This document shows, in pieces, positions 45,013 through 54,640 of a DNA stretch of 64,000 bases. Numbering within the stretch: position 1 is the stretch's first letter; the number at the start of each line of letters is the position of its first letter. Under the pieces are notes generated by a model. That model did not search any database and had not been told where the DNA came from. It saw only the letters and a program-made list of their open reading frames with translations. The DNA lies in contig NZ_CP101527.1 of the NCBI RefSeq assembly GCF_026427595.1, positions 2,141,501 to 2,205,500 of the forward strand, given 5' to 3'. The DNA comes from Alkalimarinus sediminis (GTDB lineage: Bacteria > Pseudomonadota > Gammaproteobacteria > Pseudomonadales > Oleiphilaceae). The translations under genes and the position numbers were made by a program.

Positions 45013-45708
45013 GTGATTTTTATCCTCGCCTTCATTACTCTGTGCCTGCTGATCTACGGGCCACAAATGTGGATTAAGTATGTCATGAAAAAGCACGGCA
45101 GCGTCCTTAGCGAGCTGCCAGGTACGGGAGGAGAGCTTGCTAAACATTTGATTAACCAGTTCCAACTCAACGGCATTGAAGTCGAACAAACAGCACCTAA
45201 TAGCGATCATTACGACGATACCGATAAAAAGGTTCGGCTCTCTCCTGCTATATTCAATGGTCGCTCCCTTACCGCAATTGCCGTTGCGACCCATGAAGTC
45301 GGTCATGCCATACAGTTCTATCGAAAAGAGAAGATCACGCACTTAAGAAAACGTTATACCCCATTGGCCAAAAAGATAGAGCGTGTCTCTATCGGCATAC
45401 TATTTTCTCTCCCTTTGATCACCGCTATCTTCAAAGTCCCCCATATCGTATTGCTAACTGCATTAATTGGTGCTTTAGGTATGCTATCGGCGGTGCTGGT
45501 TCAGTTAATTGTTTTACCCTTAGAGTGGGATGCGAGCTTTAATAAAGCGCTCCCTATATTAATAGAAGGGCGCTATATCAACCAACAACAAGAAGCTGCG
45601 GTTAGAAGTGTTCTACGTGCTGCAGCATTCACCTATGTGGCCGCAGCGTTGGCAGACATGCTGAGGCTCTGGCGCTGGCTAGCTATTTTACGGGGCGCTA
45701 TTCGTTAG
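45013..45708 (+). CDS. Neutral zinc metallopeptidase, YugP-like
   Basis: 231 residues starting at GTG. Membrane helix at the N-terminus, zinc motif HEVGH (94-98) in VATHEVGHAIQ, then two hydrophobic segments and a helical end (EAAVRSVLRAAAFTYVAAALAD). This is the layout of the YugP/Zn_peptidase_2 membrane protease family. Substrate unknown. Divergent from the EAL gene. Confidence 0.88.
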   Translation: MIFILAFITLCLLIYGPQMWIKYVMKKHGSVLSELPGTGGELAKHLINQFQLNGIEVEQTAPNSDHYDDTDKKVRLSPAIFNGRSLTAIAVATHEVGHAIQFYRKEKITHLRKRYTPLAKKIERVSIGILFSLPLITAIFKVPHIVLLTALIGALGMLSAVLVQLIVLPLEWDASFNKALPILIEGRYINQQQEAAVRSVLRAAAFTYVAAALADMLRLWRWLAILRGAIR

Positions 45709-45828
45709 TCGAAAGCATGCCACACAAAATCGGCTAACGACTATACTAACAGTCTAAAGTGCTCTTGCGACAAAACCGGCGACGCTGATACTTTATATTT
45801 GAAATGAGTCATTTAAAGGTTAACCTAA

Positions 45829-47316
45829 GTGAAGCGAACAATATTTAATCTGTTTAAGGCTACTATATTTAAGTCACTGCAGATCGTTATTAGCAGTGTA
45901 ATAGGCGCGGCTATTCTATATATCTATCTAATGAGCACACGGCCTGACCTGAACCTTTGGCACACCATCAAACTAGATGAAGAATTTACCGCTGAAGACA
46001 AAGCGGTTAGCACGTTCGATGACTACCTGGCATTAGAAAACCGGCTATTCGATCAACTGGAACAAGAGGTCTATGATAAGTCTGCTACCGGCCCACAGTA
46101 TGCTCTCAATCGCTTTGATGCAGGGAGTCTGGCAGACCCAACAAGCTATGCCCGTAATTGGAATAGAAGCTTCATTTTAGCACCTGAACAACCCCGCGGT
46201 GGAGTGTTGTTAGTACATGGGTTATCAGACTCTCCCTATAGTTTGCGAACAGTCGCTCAAGCATTATTTGATCAGGGGTTCTATGTGCTAGGGTTAAGAA
46301 TGCCTGGGCATGGCACTGCCCCCTCTGGCCTTATACATACCAGTTGGCAAGATATGGCGGCTGCCGTTAGGCTTGCAGCCACACATGTTAGCCAAAATAT
46401 AGGCAGTGAAATGCCAATATCTATTGTGGGATACTCAATGGGGGCAGCTCAAGCCGTTAATTACGCTTTAACCGCATTAAAAGATCACGCGCTCCCTCAA
46501 GTTAGCAGCTTAGTCTTAATCTCACCCGCTATTGGTGTTTCTAGTGCAGCATCTCTGGCTGTCTGGCAGTCACGGTTATCGATCATTCCCGGGCTTGAGA
46601 AATTGGCTTGGAATGATATTGGCCCTGAGTATGACCCCTATAAATACAACTCGTTTGCCGTAAATGCAGGCGACCAGATGTATCGACTAACTCAAGCGAT
46701 TAATAAAAAACTATCGCAACTTAATGAAGCAGGACGACAAGGAGAGTTCCCTCGAACATTAGCGATTATGTCTGTTATAGATGCAACCGTCTCTACTCAA
46801 GCCGTTGTCACCCATCTATTCGATAAAGTCGATAACTCTGATAACCAGTTGGTCATTTACGATATCAACCGCAATGAAAGTTATACCCCATTTATCAAAA
46901 AAGACCCTATAGATGACTACCGCCACATATTAAACCACAGCAGCTTAAACTTTAACTTAACCCTCCTTAGCGACCAATCTACCGATACAGACAGACTTGT
47001 TGCCCACAAGTGGGTAAGAGTAAGTGAGAATGGAAACCCAGAAGCGAGCACCCAGCCAACAACCGAATCGACCGATCTGATTTGGCCACGCCATGTATAT
47101 TCGCTATCACATGTGGCACTACCCTTTCCTCCAAATGACCCATTCTACGGTGCCACACCAGAACACTCCAATGGCCTTAACATAGGAAAACTAGAAACAA
47201 AAGGTGAAAAAGGGCTACTGAACATTGCCGCTAGCGACATGCTTCGCCTGCGCTACAACCCGTTTTATAACAATATGCAGAGCACCATGATATCCTTTAT
47301 TGAAAGTGCTCCGTAG
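45829..47316 (+). CDS. Membrane-anchored alpha/beta hydrolase
   Basis: 495 residues from GTG 45829 with AAAGG nine bases upstream. An N-terminal anchor (SLQIVISSVIGAAILYIYLM) is followed by an alpha/beta hydrolase. Features are GVLLVHGLSDSPYSLR (oxyanion region), LRMPGHGTAPSG, nucleophile elbow GYSMG (about 200-204), DATVS as possible acid site, and a late VYSLSHVALPF with a candidate histidine. Probably a lipase or esterase facing the periplasm. Substrate not deducible. Confidence 0.82.
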   Translation: MKRTIFNLFKATIFKSLQIVISSVIGAAILYIYLMSTRPDLNLWHTIKLDEEFTAEDKAVSTFDDYLALENRLFDQLEQEVYDKSATGPQYALNRFDAGSLADPTSYARNWNRSFILAPEQPRGGVLLVHGLSDSPYSLRTVAQALFDQGFYVLGLRMPGHGTAPSGLIHTSWQDMAAAVRLAATHVSQNIGSEMPISIVGYSMGAAQAVNYALTALKDHALPQVSSLVLISPAIGVSSAASLAVWQSRLSIIPGLEKLAWNDIGPEYDPYKYNSFAVNAGDQMYRLTQAINKKLSQLNEAGRQGEFPRTLAIMSVIDATVSTQAVVTHLFDKVDNSDNQLVIYDINRNESYTPFIKKDPIDDYRHILNHSSLNFNLTLLSDQSTDTDRLVAHKWVRVSENGNPEASTQPTTESTDLIWPRHVYSLSHVALPFPPNDPFYGATPEHSNGLNIGKLETKGEKGLLNIAASDMLRLRYNPFYNNMQSTMISFIESAP

Positions 47317-47319
47317 GCA

Positions 47320-48816
47320 TCACCCCTGATTAACAGAGACACGATCACGCCCCTTCTCTTTTGACTCATACATCGCTGCATCAGCGCTGGCAAAGAGACT
47401 ATCTGCGTTATCACTTTCATTGCAAAGCGCTATTCCCACACTAACGGTAATCGCAGTCGGAAAGTCAGCATGCTGAGAGCGCTGCTTTATTTCACTTCGC
47501 ACTTTTTCAGCAAACTTCACAGCACCTTGCTTATGGGTATCCTCTAAAATAACCACAAACTCCTCCCCACCCCAGCGACCCAAAAAGTCTGTCTGCCGCA
47601 TATGTAACGTCAGAATTTCTGCGACTTTTTGTAAGATTTCATCGCCTACCAAGTGACCATATTTATCATTTACCGCTTTAAAATAGTCAATATCAAAAAG
47701 ACAAACAGAGAGAGGCGTATTCTGTCGTTTAAATCGGGCTAGCGCTTGATCAAGCTGATCATTGATCGTTCTTCGATTGGCTAACCCAGTAAGCGGGTCT
47801 GTCCTAGCCTCATATTTGTATTGAACCTCTTCGCTTAAATCGTTGATGATGACGATGCTATGTTTTTCGCCCCCCAACGCATGGGTCGCAATTGAAATAT
47901 TAGCTGGAAAAATATCACCATTTAACTTTTTGCCATAGAACGTTCTATTGCGTTGTGACATCGGCTGAGCTCTGTCTGACGTTTGAAACTCATTGCGCAT
48001 CTGTCGATGCTTTTCTTTTACCGTTGAGGGAACCAAGTCATCAACATTTATATTGTTAATAGCATTTTCAGAAAACCCAAACAGCTTCATCGTTGCGGTA
48101 TTAGCAGATGTAATGACTCCGCTTTCGTTGGCGGTAAAAATCGCATTCGGGGCACAGGAAAATATCAATTCAAGATCTTTAAGCTTCGAGATTAGCTTAT
48201 TATTCACAGAGACAATAAATGAAAACAGAGTGACGCCGATTAATAATAGAACCCCGAGTATAACCAACAATCGGTTAACAACTACCCCATACCCAGCTTG
48301 AGCACCTTCTATAATTTTCATAGGCTTATCTCGGTAGCTGCTGAGAATCACCCTAAACGACTCTATTGCTTTGGTGTCATCAACTTTTACCACCTGATCG
48401 ATAGCGGTAACACTGGCACTGTTACTGACCAACCTCTTGAGTTCAGGTATTTTTGCACGATATTCGCGGATAACCGACCTGATATTTGAAACCTCCTGGG
48501 CGTGCTCAGGGGCTAATTTGAGATATAACTCCAACGAGTGCAACCCCTCGTCAATCTTCGGTTCGACCTTTTGTAAGTAAGCAAAATCTCGACGTATAAC
48601 TGCATTTTTAAAATCATGGATAAATCCACCATAGCCAAAACTGATAATGGCATTGCCTAAATGCTCAGATCTTTCGACCTCTTTTTGAGTATAGGCAATC
48701 CAACTGTGGTGGGTGTCGTTAATGCTCGAATACAGAATGTAAAAAGAAGCCCCCAGAAATAAGACAAATACCAAGGCAAGGCAGTACATATTATTTAATC
48801 TAAGTCGGCGATTCAT
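47320..48816 (-). CDS. PAS-GGDEF diguanylate cyclase
   Basis: 498 residues: TM helix (12-31), periplasmic helical sensor region to about 185, TM helix (about 187-207), PAS domain (about 212-325, IFSCAPNAIFTANESGVITSAN) and GGDEF domain (about 335-495). The loop GGEEF and DIDYFKAVNDKYGH are intact; an upstream RxxD inhibitory site is not obvious. c-di-GMP synthesis is expected. It converges with the hydrolase gene three bases away. Confidence 0.9.
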   Translation of the reverse strand: MNRRLRLNNMYCLALVFVLFLGASFYILYSSINDTHHSWIAYTQKEVERSEHLGNAIISFGYGGFIHDFKNAVIRRDFAYLQKVEPKIDEGLHSLELYLKLAPEHAQEVSNIRSVIREYRAKIPELKRLVSNSASVTAIDQVVKVDDTKAIESFRVILSSYRDKPMKIIEGAQAGYGVVVNRLLVILGVLLLIGVTLFSFIVSVNNKLISKLKDLELIFSCAPNAIFTANESGVITSANTATMKLFGFSENAINNINVDDLVPSTVKEKHRQMRNEFQTSDRAQPMSQRNRTFYGKKLNGDIFPANISIATHALGGEKHSIVIINDLSEEVQYKYEARTDPLTGLANRRTINDQLDQALARFKRQNTPLSVCLFDIDYFKAVNDKYGHLVGDEILQKVAEILTLHMRQTDFLGRWGGEEFVVILEDTHKQGAVKFAEKVRSEIKQRSQHADFPTAITVSVGIALCNESDNADSLFASADAAMYESKEKGRDRVSVNQG

Positions 48817-49081
48817 TCCCTATCGTTCCCTTATCGACACGTTGGCAATGCGTGATTAACCGTAAAGTTGTAGATGCCTGTTTTGATAACAAACTTTAGT
48901 GTAGCAGGCCACAGATTTTATGCTTAACGCAATGGTAGCTACTGCTCTAGAGCTCACTATTTATTGGGTGTAGCGCATTTTCGTTCCTTGTTAATTATCA
49001 AAAGGCTACTAAGCTTATTTCACTATAGAGTGATGATTGATTGGTGCGCTTCTTCTGGAGGCCAATAGTGATGTTTTCGTT

Positions 49082-51118
49082 ATGAAACACCCAAACGGTA
49101 ACGCCTTTATATGTCTCATCGGTTTATCCGCTGCGCTTGCTCACGCAAACGACATTGCGAATACAGATGACCTGTGGACAATGGATATAGAGCAACTTCT
49201 CAAAGTCCAAATAACCTCCGCCTCCCGATTCTCTGAATCGACTCTTACCACTCCCAGCAGCGTAAGCGTTATCAAGAGAGACGATTGGGAAAAGCGAGGA
49301 GCCAGACGCACCTCTGATGCCTTTCAGCACCTTTCCGGCGTGATGGTTTTACCCGCACCAACTGGCGGTAACTCGATTCAAGTTAGAGGGTATGGAACCG
49401 CCTCCGTTAAAGGGAAAGCCACTCTGCTAGATGATGTACCCATCAACAGCTTTGTTTTTGGTAGTGATGTTTTTTCAGTAGATAACATAGAACTAGCGAC
49501 ACTCGAAAGAATCGAGCTAGTTAGAGGCCCCAGCTCCACACTTTATGGCAGCGATGCCTTTCACTCCGCCGTTTCATATAAGACCTGGCAGCCCAATAGT
49601 GGAACAGAGCAATCACAGATTTCAGCAGGCCAGGATGACTATTACCATGGCAGTTTACAATCAAGCCACGCCATCGGAGACGACTGGTTTATGGGCTTAT
49701 CACTTTCAGCATCCCAAGAAGGTGATCAAAACAGCAACTTTGACTATCAATCCCCTGTTAATGGCACCACCCACTCATCTGAACGAGAGCTCAACTGGGA
49801 CTCTCAAACTGCCATCATCCACCTGTTACAAGATCAACACGATGAGAAAGGCTTAACGGCTAGCCTCTACTACTCGGCTAACGACTTTGATGACTTTCAG
49901 GGTGGGGGTAATGCATCATTTCCTTCGTTAGACCGCGATCGTGGTGGGCATGATGGCCGTTTAAGTATGGCGCGCTTAGGTTATAAGTACCCCCTAGCCT
50001 ACGACATTGGTTTTGAAGCAAAACTATATTACTGGCAAATGGAACATAGCCAAGAAGTACTCATTCCATTTTTCACCGACACTATTCTTGAAACAACAGA
50101 ATATGATGAAGACAGAGGGGGCATCTCGGCTATGCTGCGTCAAAACGCAGACTCCATTGCCACTCGTTGGTCGCTTGAAGCCAGCTACGAAGAGCTAGGC
50201 ATTGATAGCAACAGTCAAGCTCGTGTGAGTCAAAACAGCGGCGCAACCATACCGTCCAACCCAGTGGACTATAGCGGTACCAACCAATCTGTTCTTGGCA
50301 TTTCAATGGATGCCAACACAGAAGTGGCATCACAATGGAATGCTATATGGGGAGGCAGATATGATCATTACGACACCTTCGGTAGTGAGTTTAGCCCTCG
50401 TTTGGGAATGATCTATCACCCTGTCGATGATATTGCCTTTAAACTCATTTATAGCGAAGCATTTCGAGCCCCTTCTGCGATTGAATTAAAAGGCTCTTCG
50501 TTTGCCCAGGGCACAACAAACCTGAAACCGGAGATCATGCAAAACATTGAGTTAGGTATGGTAAAAAGCGCTAACCAGTGGGAGTTGGAGTGGATACTCT
50601 TTCACAACCACTGGGATGATCGTATTGTGCTCGTTCCCTTCAATCAAGGGGGGTTTACTTCAAAGTATATGAACTCTGGGGAAAGTGAGTCTACTGGTAG
50701 TGAGATCACATTAAGAAGCCAGCTCGACCGTTGGCTGATAGAAACCAGTGCTTCATATATTTACAGTCAAAACACCGATACAGAACAGTGGCACAGCGTC
50801 TTTCCTAAACTAATTGTAAATGTTGGTATTGGCTATAGTTGGCCGGTGCAACAGGTGGAGCTATTTGTCACCAACCGCTATCAAGACCATGCATATACCG
50901 GTGACCAGTCACTACCTCCTTTTGCAAAAACCGACGCCCCCGCCTATTTCAGAACAGATTTAACGATAAACAAATCATTTAAAGAGAATTGGGAGGTTGG
51001 CATCTCAGTTAGAAATATATTTGATCGAGATAACGTATTGCCATCTCTAGCTAACAGCTATAACGGAGTACCAGATATTGATTTTGACGCTGCGATGACA
51101 CTGCGATACAAGCGTTGA
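49082..51118 (+). CDS. TonB-dependent outer-membrane receptor
   Basis: 678 residues from ATG 49082 (signal peptide MKHPNGNAFICLIGLSAALAHA); the frame opens at 49037. The N-terminal MDIEQLLKVQITSASR region and plug domain (SVIKRDDWEKRGARRTSDAF, QVRGYG, LERIELVRGPSSTLYGSDAF) are clear. A 22-strand-type barrel follows (FSPRLGMIYHPVDDIAFKLIYSEAFRAPS; VRNIFDRDNVLPS). The barrel ends LRYKR, not in an aromatic residue. It should import an unknown ligand using TonB energy. It leads a same-strand group with an acyltransferase, YfiR and a GGDEF-EAL protein. Confidence 0.92.
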   Translation: MKHPNGNAFICLIGLSAALAHANDIANTDDLWTMDIEQLLKVQITSASRFSESTLTTPSSVSVIKRDDWEKRGARRTSDAFQHLSGVMVLPAPTGGNSIQVRGYGTASVKGKATLLDDVPINSFVFGSDVFSVDNIELATLERIELVRGPSSTLYGSDAFHSAVSYKTWQPNSGTEQSQISAGQDDYYHGSLQSSHAIGDDWFMGLSLSASQEGDQNSNFDYQSPVNGTTHSSERELNWDSQTAIIHLLQDQHDEKGLTASLYYSANDFDDFQGGGNASFPSLDRDRGGHDGRLSMARLGYKYPLAYDIGFEAKLYYWQMEHSQEVLIPFFTDTILETTEYDEDRGGISAMLRQNADSIATRWSLEASYEELGIDSNSQARVSQNSGATIPSNPVDYSGTNQSVLGISMDANTEVASQWNAIWGGRYDHYDTFGSEFSPRLGMIYHPVDDIAFKLIYSEAFRAPSAIELKGSSFAQGTTNLKPEIMQNIELGMVKSANQWELEWILFHNHWDDRIVLVPFNQGGFTSKYMNSGESESTGSEITLRSQLDRWLIETSASYIYSQNTDTEQWHSVFPKLIVNVGIGYSWPVQQVELFVTNRYQDHAYTGDQSLPPFAKTDAPAYFRTDLTINKSFKENWEVGISVRNIFDRDNVLPSLANSYNGVPDIDFDAAMTLRYKR

Positions 51119-51173
51119 CCAGCGATTTTTATATAACAATTATAACAGCCCAATCGAAGATGGAGAAAGGCTC

Positions 51174-51935
51174 ATGGGTTCAGCTATCCAGAGTGACGTT
51201 TCAAACAACATCCTGATACAAGGGTTTAAGCAGTACTTTGATATTCAGCGAGCAGAAAGTCCCGATGTCCTCAAAGAGGTCTATCGAATACGCTATGGCG
51301 TGTATTGCAAAGAGTTTGGTTTTGACTTACCTAGCCATCGTGGAGAAGAGAGAGATGAGTTTGATCGATACTCCAACCACTGCCTCCTCACCCATAAAGA
51401 AACAGGCAAAAAAGTTGGCTGCATTCGTGTTATCTCACTCCCAAAAACGAACCCCCAAATGGAGCTGCCATTTCTTACTCATTGTGCAGATTCACTCTAC
51501 CGAGATCAGATAGACCCAGATAGCATTGACCCCGACGAAGTATGCGAGATATCCAGAGTAGCGGTAGTTTCTGAGTTTAGACGCCGTCCAGGTGAGAAAT
51601 CATCAAAAGATGGCCTTACTGGCAACTTAAAAGTAAGCAACGAGGAGATAGAGCAAACTCGGCGCTTCCCCTATATTGCACCCAGTCTATATTTAGCCGC
51701 TGGCGCTCTATTCTTAGCGAGCCATAAAAAACAGATTTTTGTCGCGACCGAACCTCGCTTAGTCAGAAGCTTGTCGATGCTAGGTTTCAGATTTCATCAG
51801 GCCAGTGAACTAACTGATTACCACGGTCAAAGGGCCGTCTATTATTTTAGCCGTAAGTCTATTCAAGAGGATATAGCCGCTATGCCAGCGCACCTGAATG
51901 GTTTTTACCACTATATTGAAAGCCAGGTCACCTAA
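51174..51935 (+). CDS. PEP-CTERM/exosortase-associated acyltransferase (N-acyl amino acid synthase-like)
   Basis: 253 residues, 55 bases after the receptor gene, with GGAGAAAGG before the ATG. The segments VYRIRYGVYCKEFGFD, DEFDRYSNHCLLTH, CEISRVAVVSEFRRRPGE and FVATEPRLVRSLSMLGFRF fit the exosortase-associated acyltransferase family. That family shares the GNAT/autoinducer-synthase fold and makes N-acyl amino acids. It is normally found in exosortase/exopolysaccharide loci, and no exosortase or PEP-CTERM protein is seen here. In this setting it may make a small acylated signal or lipid. Confidence 0.82.
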   Translation: MGSAIQSDVSNNILIQGFKQYFDIQRAESPDVLKEVYRIRYGVYCKEFGFDLPSHRGEERDEFDRYSNHCLLTHKETGKKVGCIRVISLPKTNPQMELPFLTHCADSLYRDQIDPDSIDPDEVCEISRVAVVSEFRRRPGEKSSKDGLTGNLKVSNEEIEQTRRFPYIAPSLYLAAGALFLASHKKQIFVATEPRLVRSLSMLGFRFHQASELTDYHGQRAVYYFSRKSIQEDIAAMPAHLNGFYHYIESQVT

Positions 51936-52010
51936 TCTGACTTTGGCTTTAGGTGTCAGTCATATGCCCTCTATATAACAGAACCAATGATTAAGTTAGT
52001 AGGTCTAGGG

Positions 52011-52565
52011 ATGATAAAACGCATATATCACACCTGCGTTCATACAAAGTTGCGAGTACTTCTTGTGACTCTTGTGTTCTGTTGTCCTTTTACTTTTGCA
52101 AAATCAGCCGTTACACCAATCGGAGTTCAGGCAGCATTAATTAAAAACTTCACACATTTGATCACTTGGCCCAAAAACGATCAGAGAAACGCAGGCCCAA
52201 CATTTAACATCTGCGTCTACAACTCCGACTCCCTGCTTGAGCAATTTGAAAATATTTTTTCTGGCAAAGTCATCAAAGGTAAAGCAACTACGATCATCAA
52301 CATCAATTCATCAGACCTCAGTAATTGTGACCTGGCCTATGTTGCCGGGCCTTCAGATAAGCCCATTAAATCACTGCTAGCAAGTGCTCAGGCATTAGGG
52401 GTGCTGACGATTAGTTCAAGTAATGGTTATGGCGAACAAGGAGTCCATATTAATTTTTTTGAGCGGGGCAACAACATTGCCTTTGAATTGAATAAAAAAA
52501 CACTGGATAACGCGGGGTTTGAAGTGAGCACCCAACTCTTTCGTTACGCCAAAATAGTACAGTGA
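52011..52565 (+). CDS. yfiR: YfiR family periplasmic regulator
   Basis: 184 residues from ATG 52011 (signal KLRVLLVTLVFCCPFTFA); ATG 51987 is less likely. The mature part matches YfiR/DUF4154 in AALIKNFTHLITWPK, FNICVYNSDSLL, the cysteine in LSNCDLAYV, LTISSSNGYGEQGVHINFF and the RYAKIV end. YfiR binds and represses the periplasmic domain of the diguanylate cyclase YfiN. The next gene, seven bases on, has that type of sensor domain, so the pair is likely functional. Confidence 0.85.
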   Translation: MIKRIYHTCVHTKLRVLLVTLVFCCPFTFAKSAVTPIGVQAALIKNFTHLITWPKNDQRNAGPTFNICVYNSDSLLEQFENIFSGKVIKGKATTIININSSDLSNCDLAYVAGPSDKPIKSLLASAQALGVLTISSSNGYGEQGVHINFFERGNNIAFELNKKTLDNAGFEVSTQLFRYAKIVQ

Positions 52566-52572
52566 CGCTACC

Positions 52573-54606
52573 ATGCTTCAGAGACTGACGCTAAAGAATA
52601 AACTAACGCTTATCATAACGTTAGTTACAACGGTCACCTTGATGTTCGGTTTTGCGGGCATTACGTTCTCTTATTACAACGAAAATAAGAGCAGCCTGAT
52701 TGAAGGGCTCGAAAAAGAAGCCAAGCTCATCGCCAGTTACAGCCAGGTGCATGTGGCACTCAACTTTAATGATGAACTTAAAACTATTCTTGAAGACGTG
52801 CTAATTCCTGGCGCTCATACCAGTGCAGTCTGTGACTTTGACCCTCAACAAGTTATTCAAGTAGATGCCGGCGGTGGTGAAATTACTGATACAAGTGTCT
52901 GCAAAAGTAGTGAAAGTGTATGGGGCAACCAATGGCTATGGGTCACACAACCCGTATTAGATGTCTCGGGAGAAGAGATTGGCGCTGTGGTATTCAAAGT
53001 TTCACTTGAGGCGTTTTATAGTGGCGTAAGAACATTTGTCTATTGGGCCCTGGTATTCACCCTGCTATCTATCGCCTTCAGTTATGCCTTAGCTAAACGG
53101 CTACAATCCTATATTTCTAAACCCATTCTAGACCTCGAAGCCGCTACCAATCAGGTGTGCAAGGCAGAAAATTATGATTTTAGGGTACCCGTAAAAAGTC
53201 AGGATGAAATAGGCAGCCTAAGCCACTCATTTAACCAAATGCTAGAGGCTATGGAGCAACGTTTAGTTGAACGTAACAACGCTATCAAAGAGATGCATGT
53301 TCTAGCCAACTATGACTCACTCACACGCTTACCCAACCGAGCACTCTGCCTAGACCGCCTAACTCAAGCAATCGCGAAAGTAGGCAGAGGTGACAATAAA
53401 GTCGCACTGATGTTTATTGACCTCGATAACTTTAAAGACGTTAATGACTATCTGGGCCATAACGCCGGTGACATTCTCCTCATAGAAGTCAGCAAAAGTC
53501 TCAGCAGCGCTCTCAGAGAGGGGGATACACTAGCCCGTCTTGGGGGGGATGAGTTTGTCATCATTCTGACAGATTTCGAGTCTAAAACAGACCTAGCCAA
53601 TGTTGCAGATAAATGTATCTCTGCAATCGCTAAAGAATTTAGCATCATGGAGAACAGCATCACCGCTTCGGCGAGCATAGGCATTGCAGTCTTCCCAGAT
53701 GATGCAGCCACTTCTGTGGAGCTTTTGAAAGCGGCCGATAGTGCCATGTATCAGGCTAAAGAACGTGGTAAAAATGCCTATTATTTTTATGAAGAGCGCA
53801 TCAATGCGATAGTCGCTCGAAAACATACCGTATCAAACGCACTACGGTTTGCACTGAGAAAGAACCAGCTTCACGTTGAGTATCAGCCAGTAGTCAATTT
53901 ATGCTCTGACAAAATAGTGGGGGCTGAAGCACTGATAAGATGGAATCATCCAGAGCTAGGTAAAATATCTCCCGCTGAGTTTATTCCTATAGCGGAAAGT
54001 ACCGGACTCATATTCCCAGTCAGTATATTCGTGATCGAGTCGGTTTGTCGTTTTATTTCTAAATACCGTCACAAACTTGATGATGACTTTTCGGTGGCGC
54101 TGAATCTATCTCCAGCGATTTTAAAGCAAAACTTTCTACTCGATAAAATTAAAATGTATCTCAACCAATATCAGATTCCAGCCAAATATATCTGTTTTGA
54201 AGTCACTGAAAATACGCTAATGAATGAAATGGAGCGGTGTATACAGACTCTTAATGCCTTAAAGCAATTAGGTTCAAAAGTCTCTATTGATGATTTCGGT
54301 ACTGGTTACTCCTCACTCTCATACCTAAGTAAGCTACCGGTAGATAATCTAAAAATAGATCGGTCGTTTATCGATGATATTCTGCATGACACCAATGATA
54401 CAGCCATTACATTGGCCATCATCTCTTTGGCACAAAGCCTAAAGTTAAAGGTCATCGCAGAAGGGGTAGAAAACCAAGACCAACGTTTATTTCTACAACA
54501 ATGTAGCTGCGAATATATTCAGGGTTTTCTGGTCAGCCCATCAAAAACTGATACAGCGTTTATGATGTTTTTGCGAGAGTATAATGAGCACTGCAACACC
54601 CGCTAA
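52573..54606 (+). CDS. YfiN-like CHASE8-HAMP-GGDEF-EAL protein
   Basis: 677 residues: TM1 (11-32), periplasmic CHASE8-like sensor (about 35-155, with cysteines in AVCDFDP and TSVCKSS), TM2 (about 157-175), HAMP (about 177-230), GGDEF (about 250-410; intact RLGGDEFVIIL) and EAL (about 425-670). EAL residues are complete: GAEALIRW, ALNLSP, FEVTEN, DDFGTGYSS, KIDRSF, AEGVEN. Unlike YfiN of Pseudomonas it has an EAL domain, so it may make or break c-di-GMP under YfiR control. Confidence 0.9.
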   Translation: MLQRLTLKNKLTLIITLVTTVTLMFGFAGITFSYYNENKSSLIEGLEKEAKLIASYSQVHVALNFNDELKTILEDVLIPGAHTSAVCDFDPQQVIQVDAGGGEITDTSVCKSSESVWGNQWLWVTQPVLDVSGEEIGAVVFKVSLEAFYSGVRTFVYWALVFTLLSIAFSYALAKRLQSYISKPILDLEAATNQVCKAENYDFRVPVKSQDEIGSLSHSFNQMLEAMEQRLVERNNAIKEMHVLANYDSLTRLPNRALCLDRLTQAIAKVGRGDNKVALMFIDLDNFKDVNDYLGHNAGDILLIEVSKSLSSALREGDTLARLGGDEFVIILTDFESKTDLANVADKCISAIAKEFSIMENSITASASIGIAVFPDDAATSVELLKAADSAMYQAKERGKNAYYFYEERINAIVARKHTVSNALRFALRKNQLHVEYQPVVNLCSDKIVGAEALIRWNHPELGKISPAEFIPIAESTGLIFPVSIFVIESVCRFISKYRHKLDDDFSVALNLSPAILKQNFLLDKIKMYLNQYQIPAKYICFEVTENTLMNEMERCIQTLNALKQLGSKVSIDDFGTGYSSLSYLSKLPVDNLKIDRSFIDDILHDTNDTAITLAIISLAQSLKLKVIAEGVENQDQRLFLQQCSCEYIQGFLVSPSKTDTAFMMFLREYNEHCNTR

Positions 54607-54640
54607 CCCACCTCAATCTTATCTACCCCGCCCCTTATGC

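Noticed and set aside
49545-49856. 103-codon frame inside the TonB receptor gene
   Set aside because: Lies in another frame of a clearly coding receptor.
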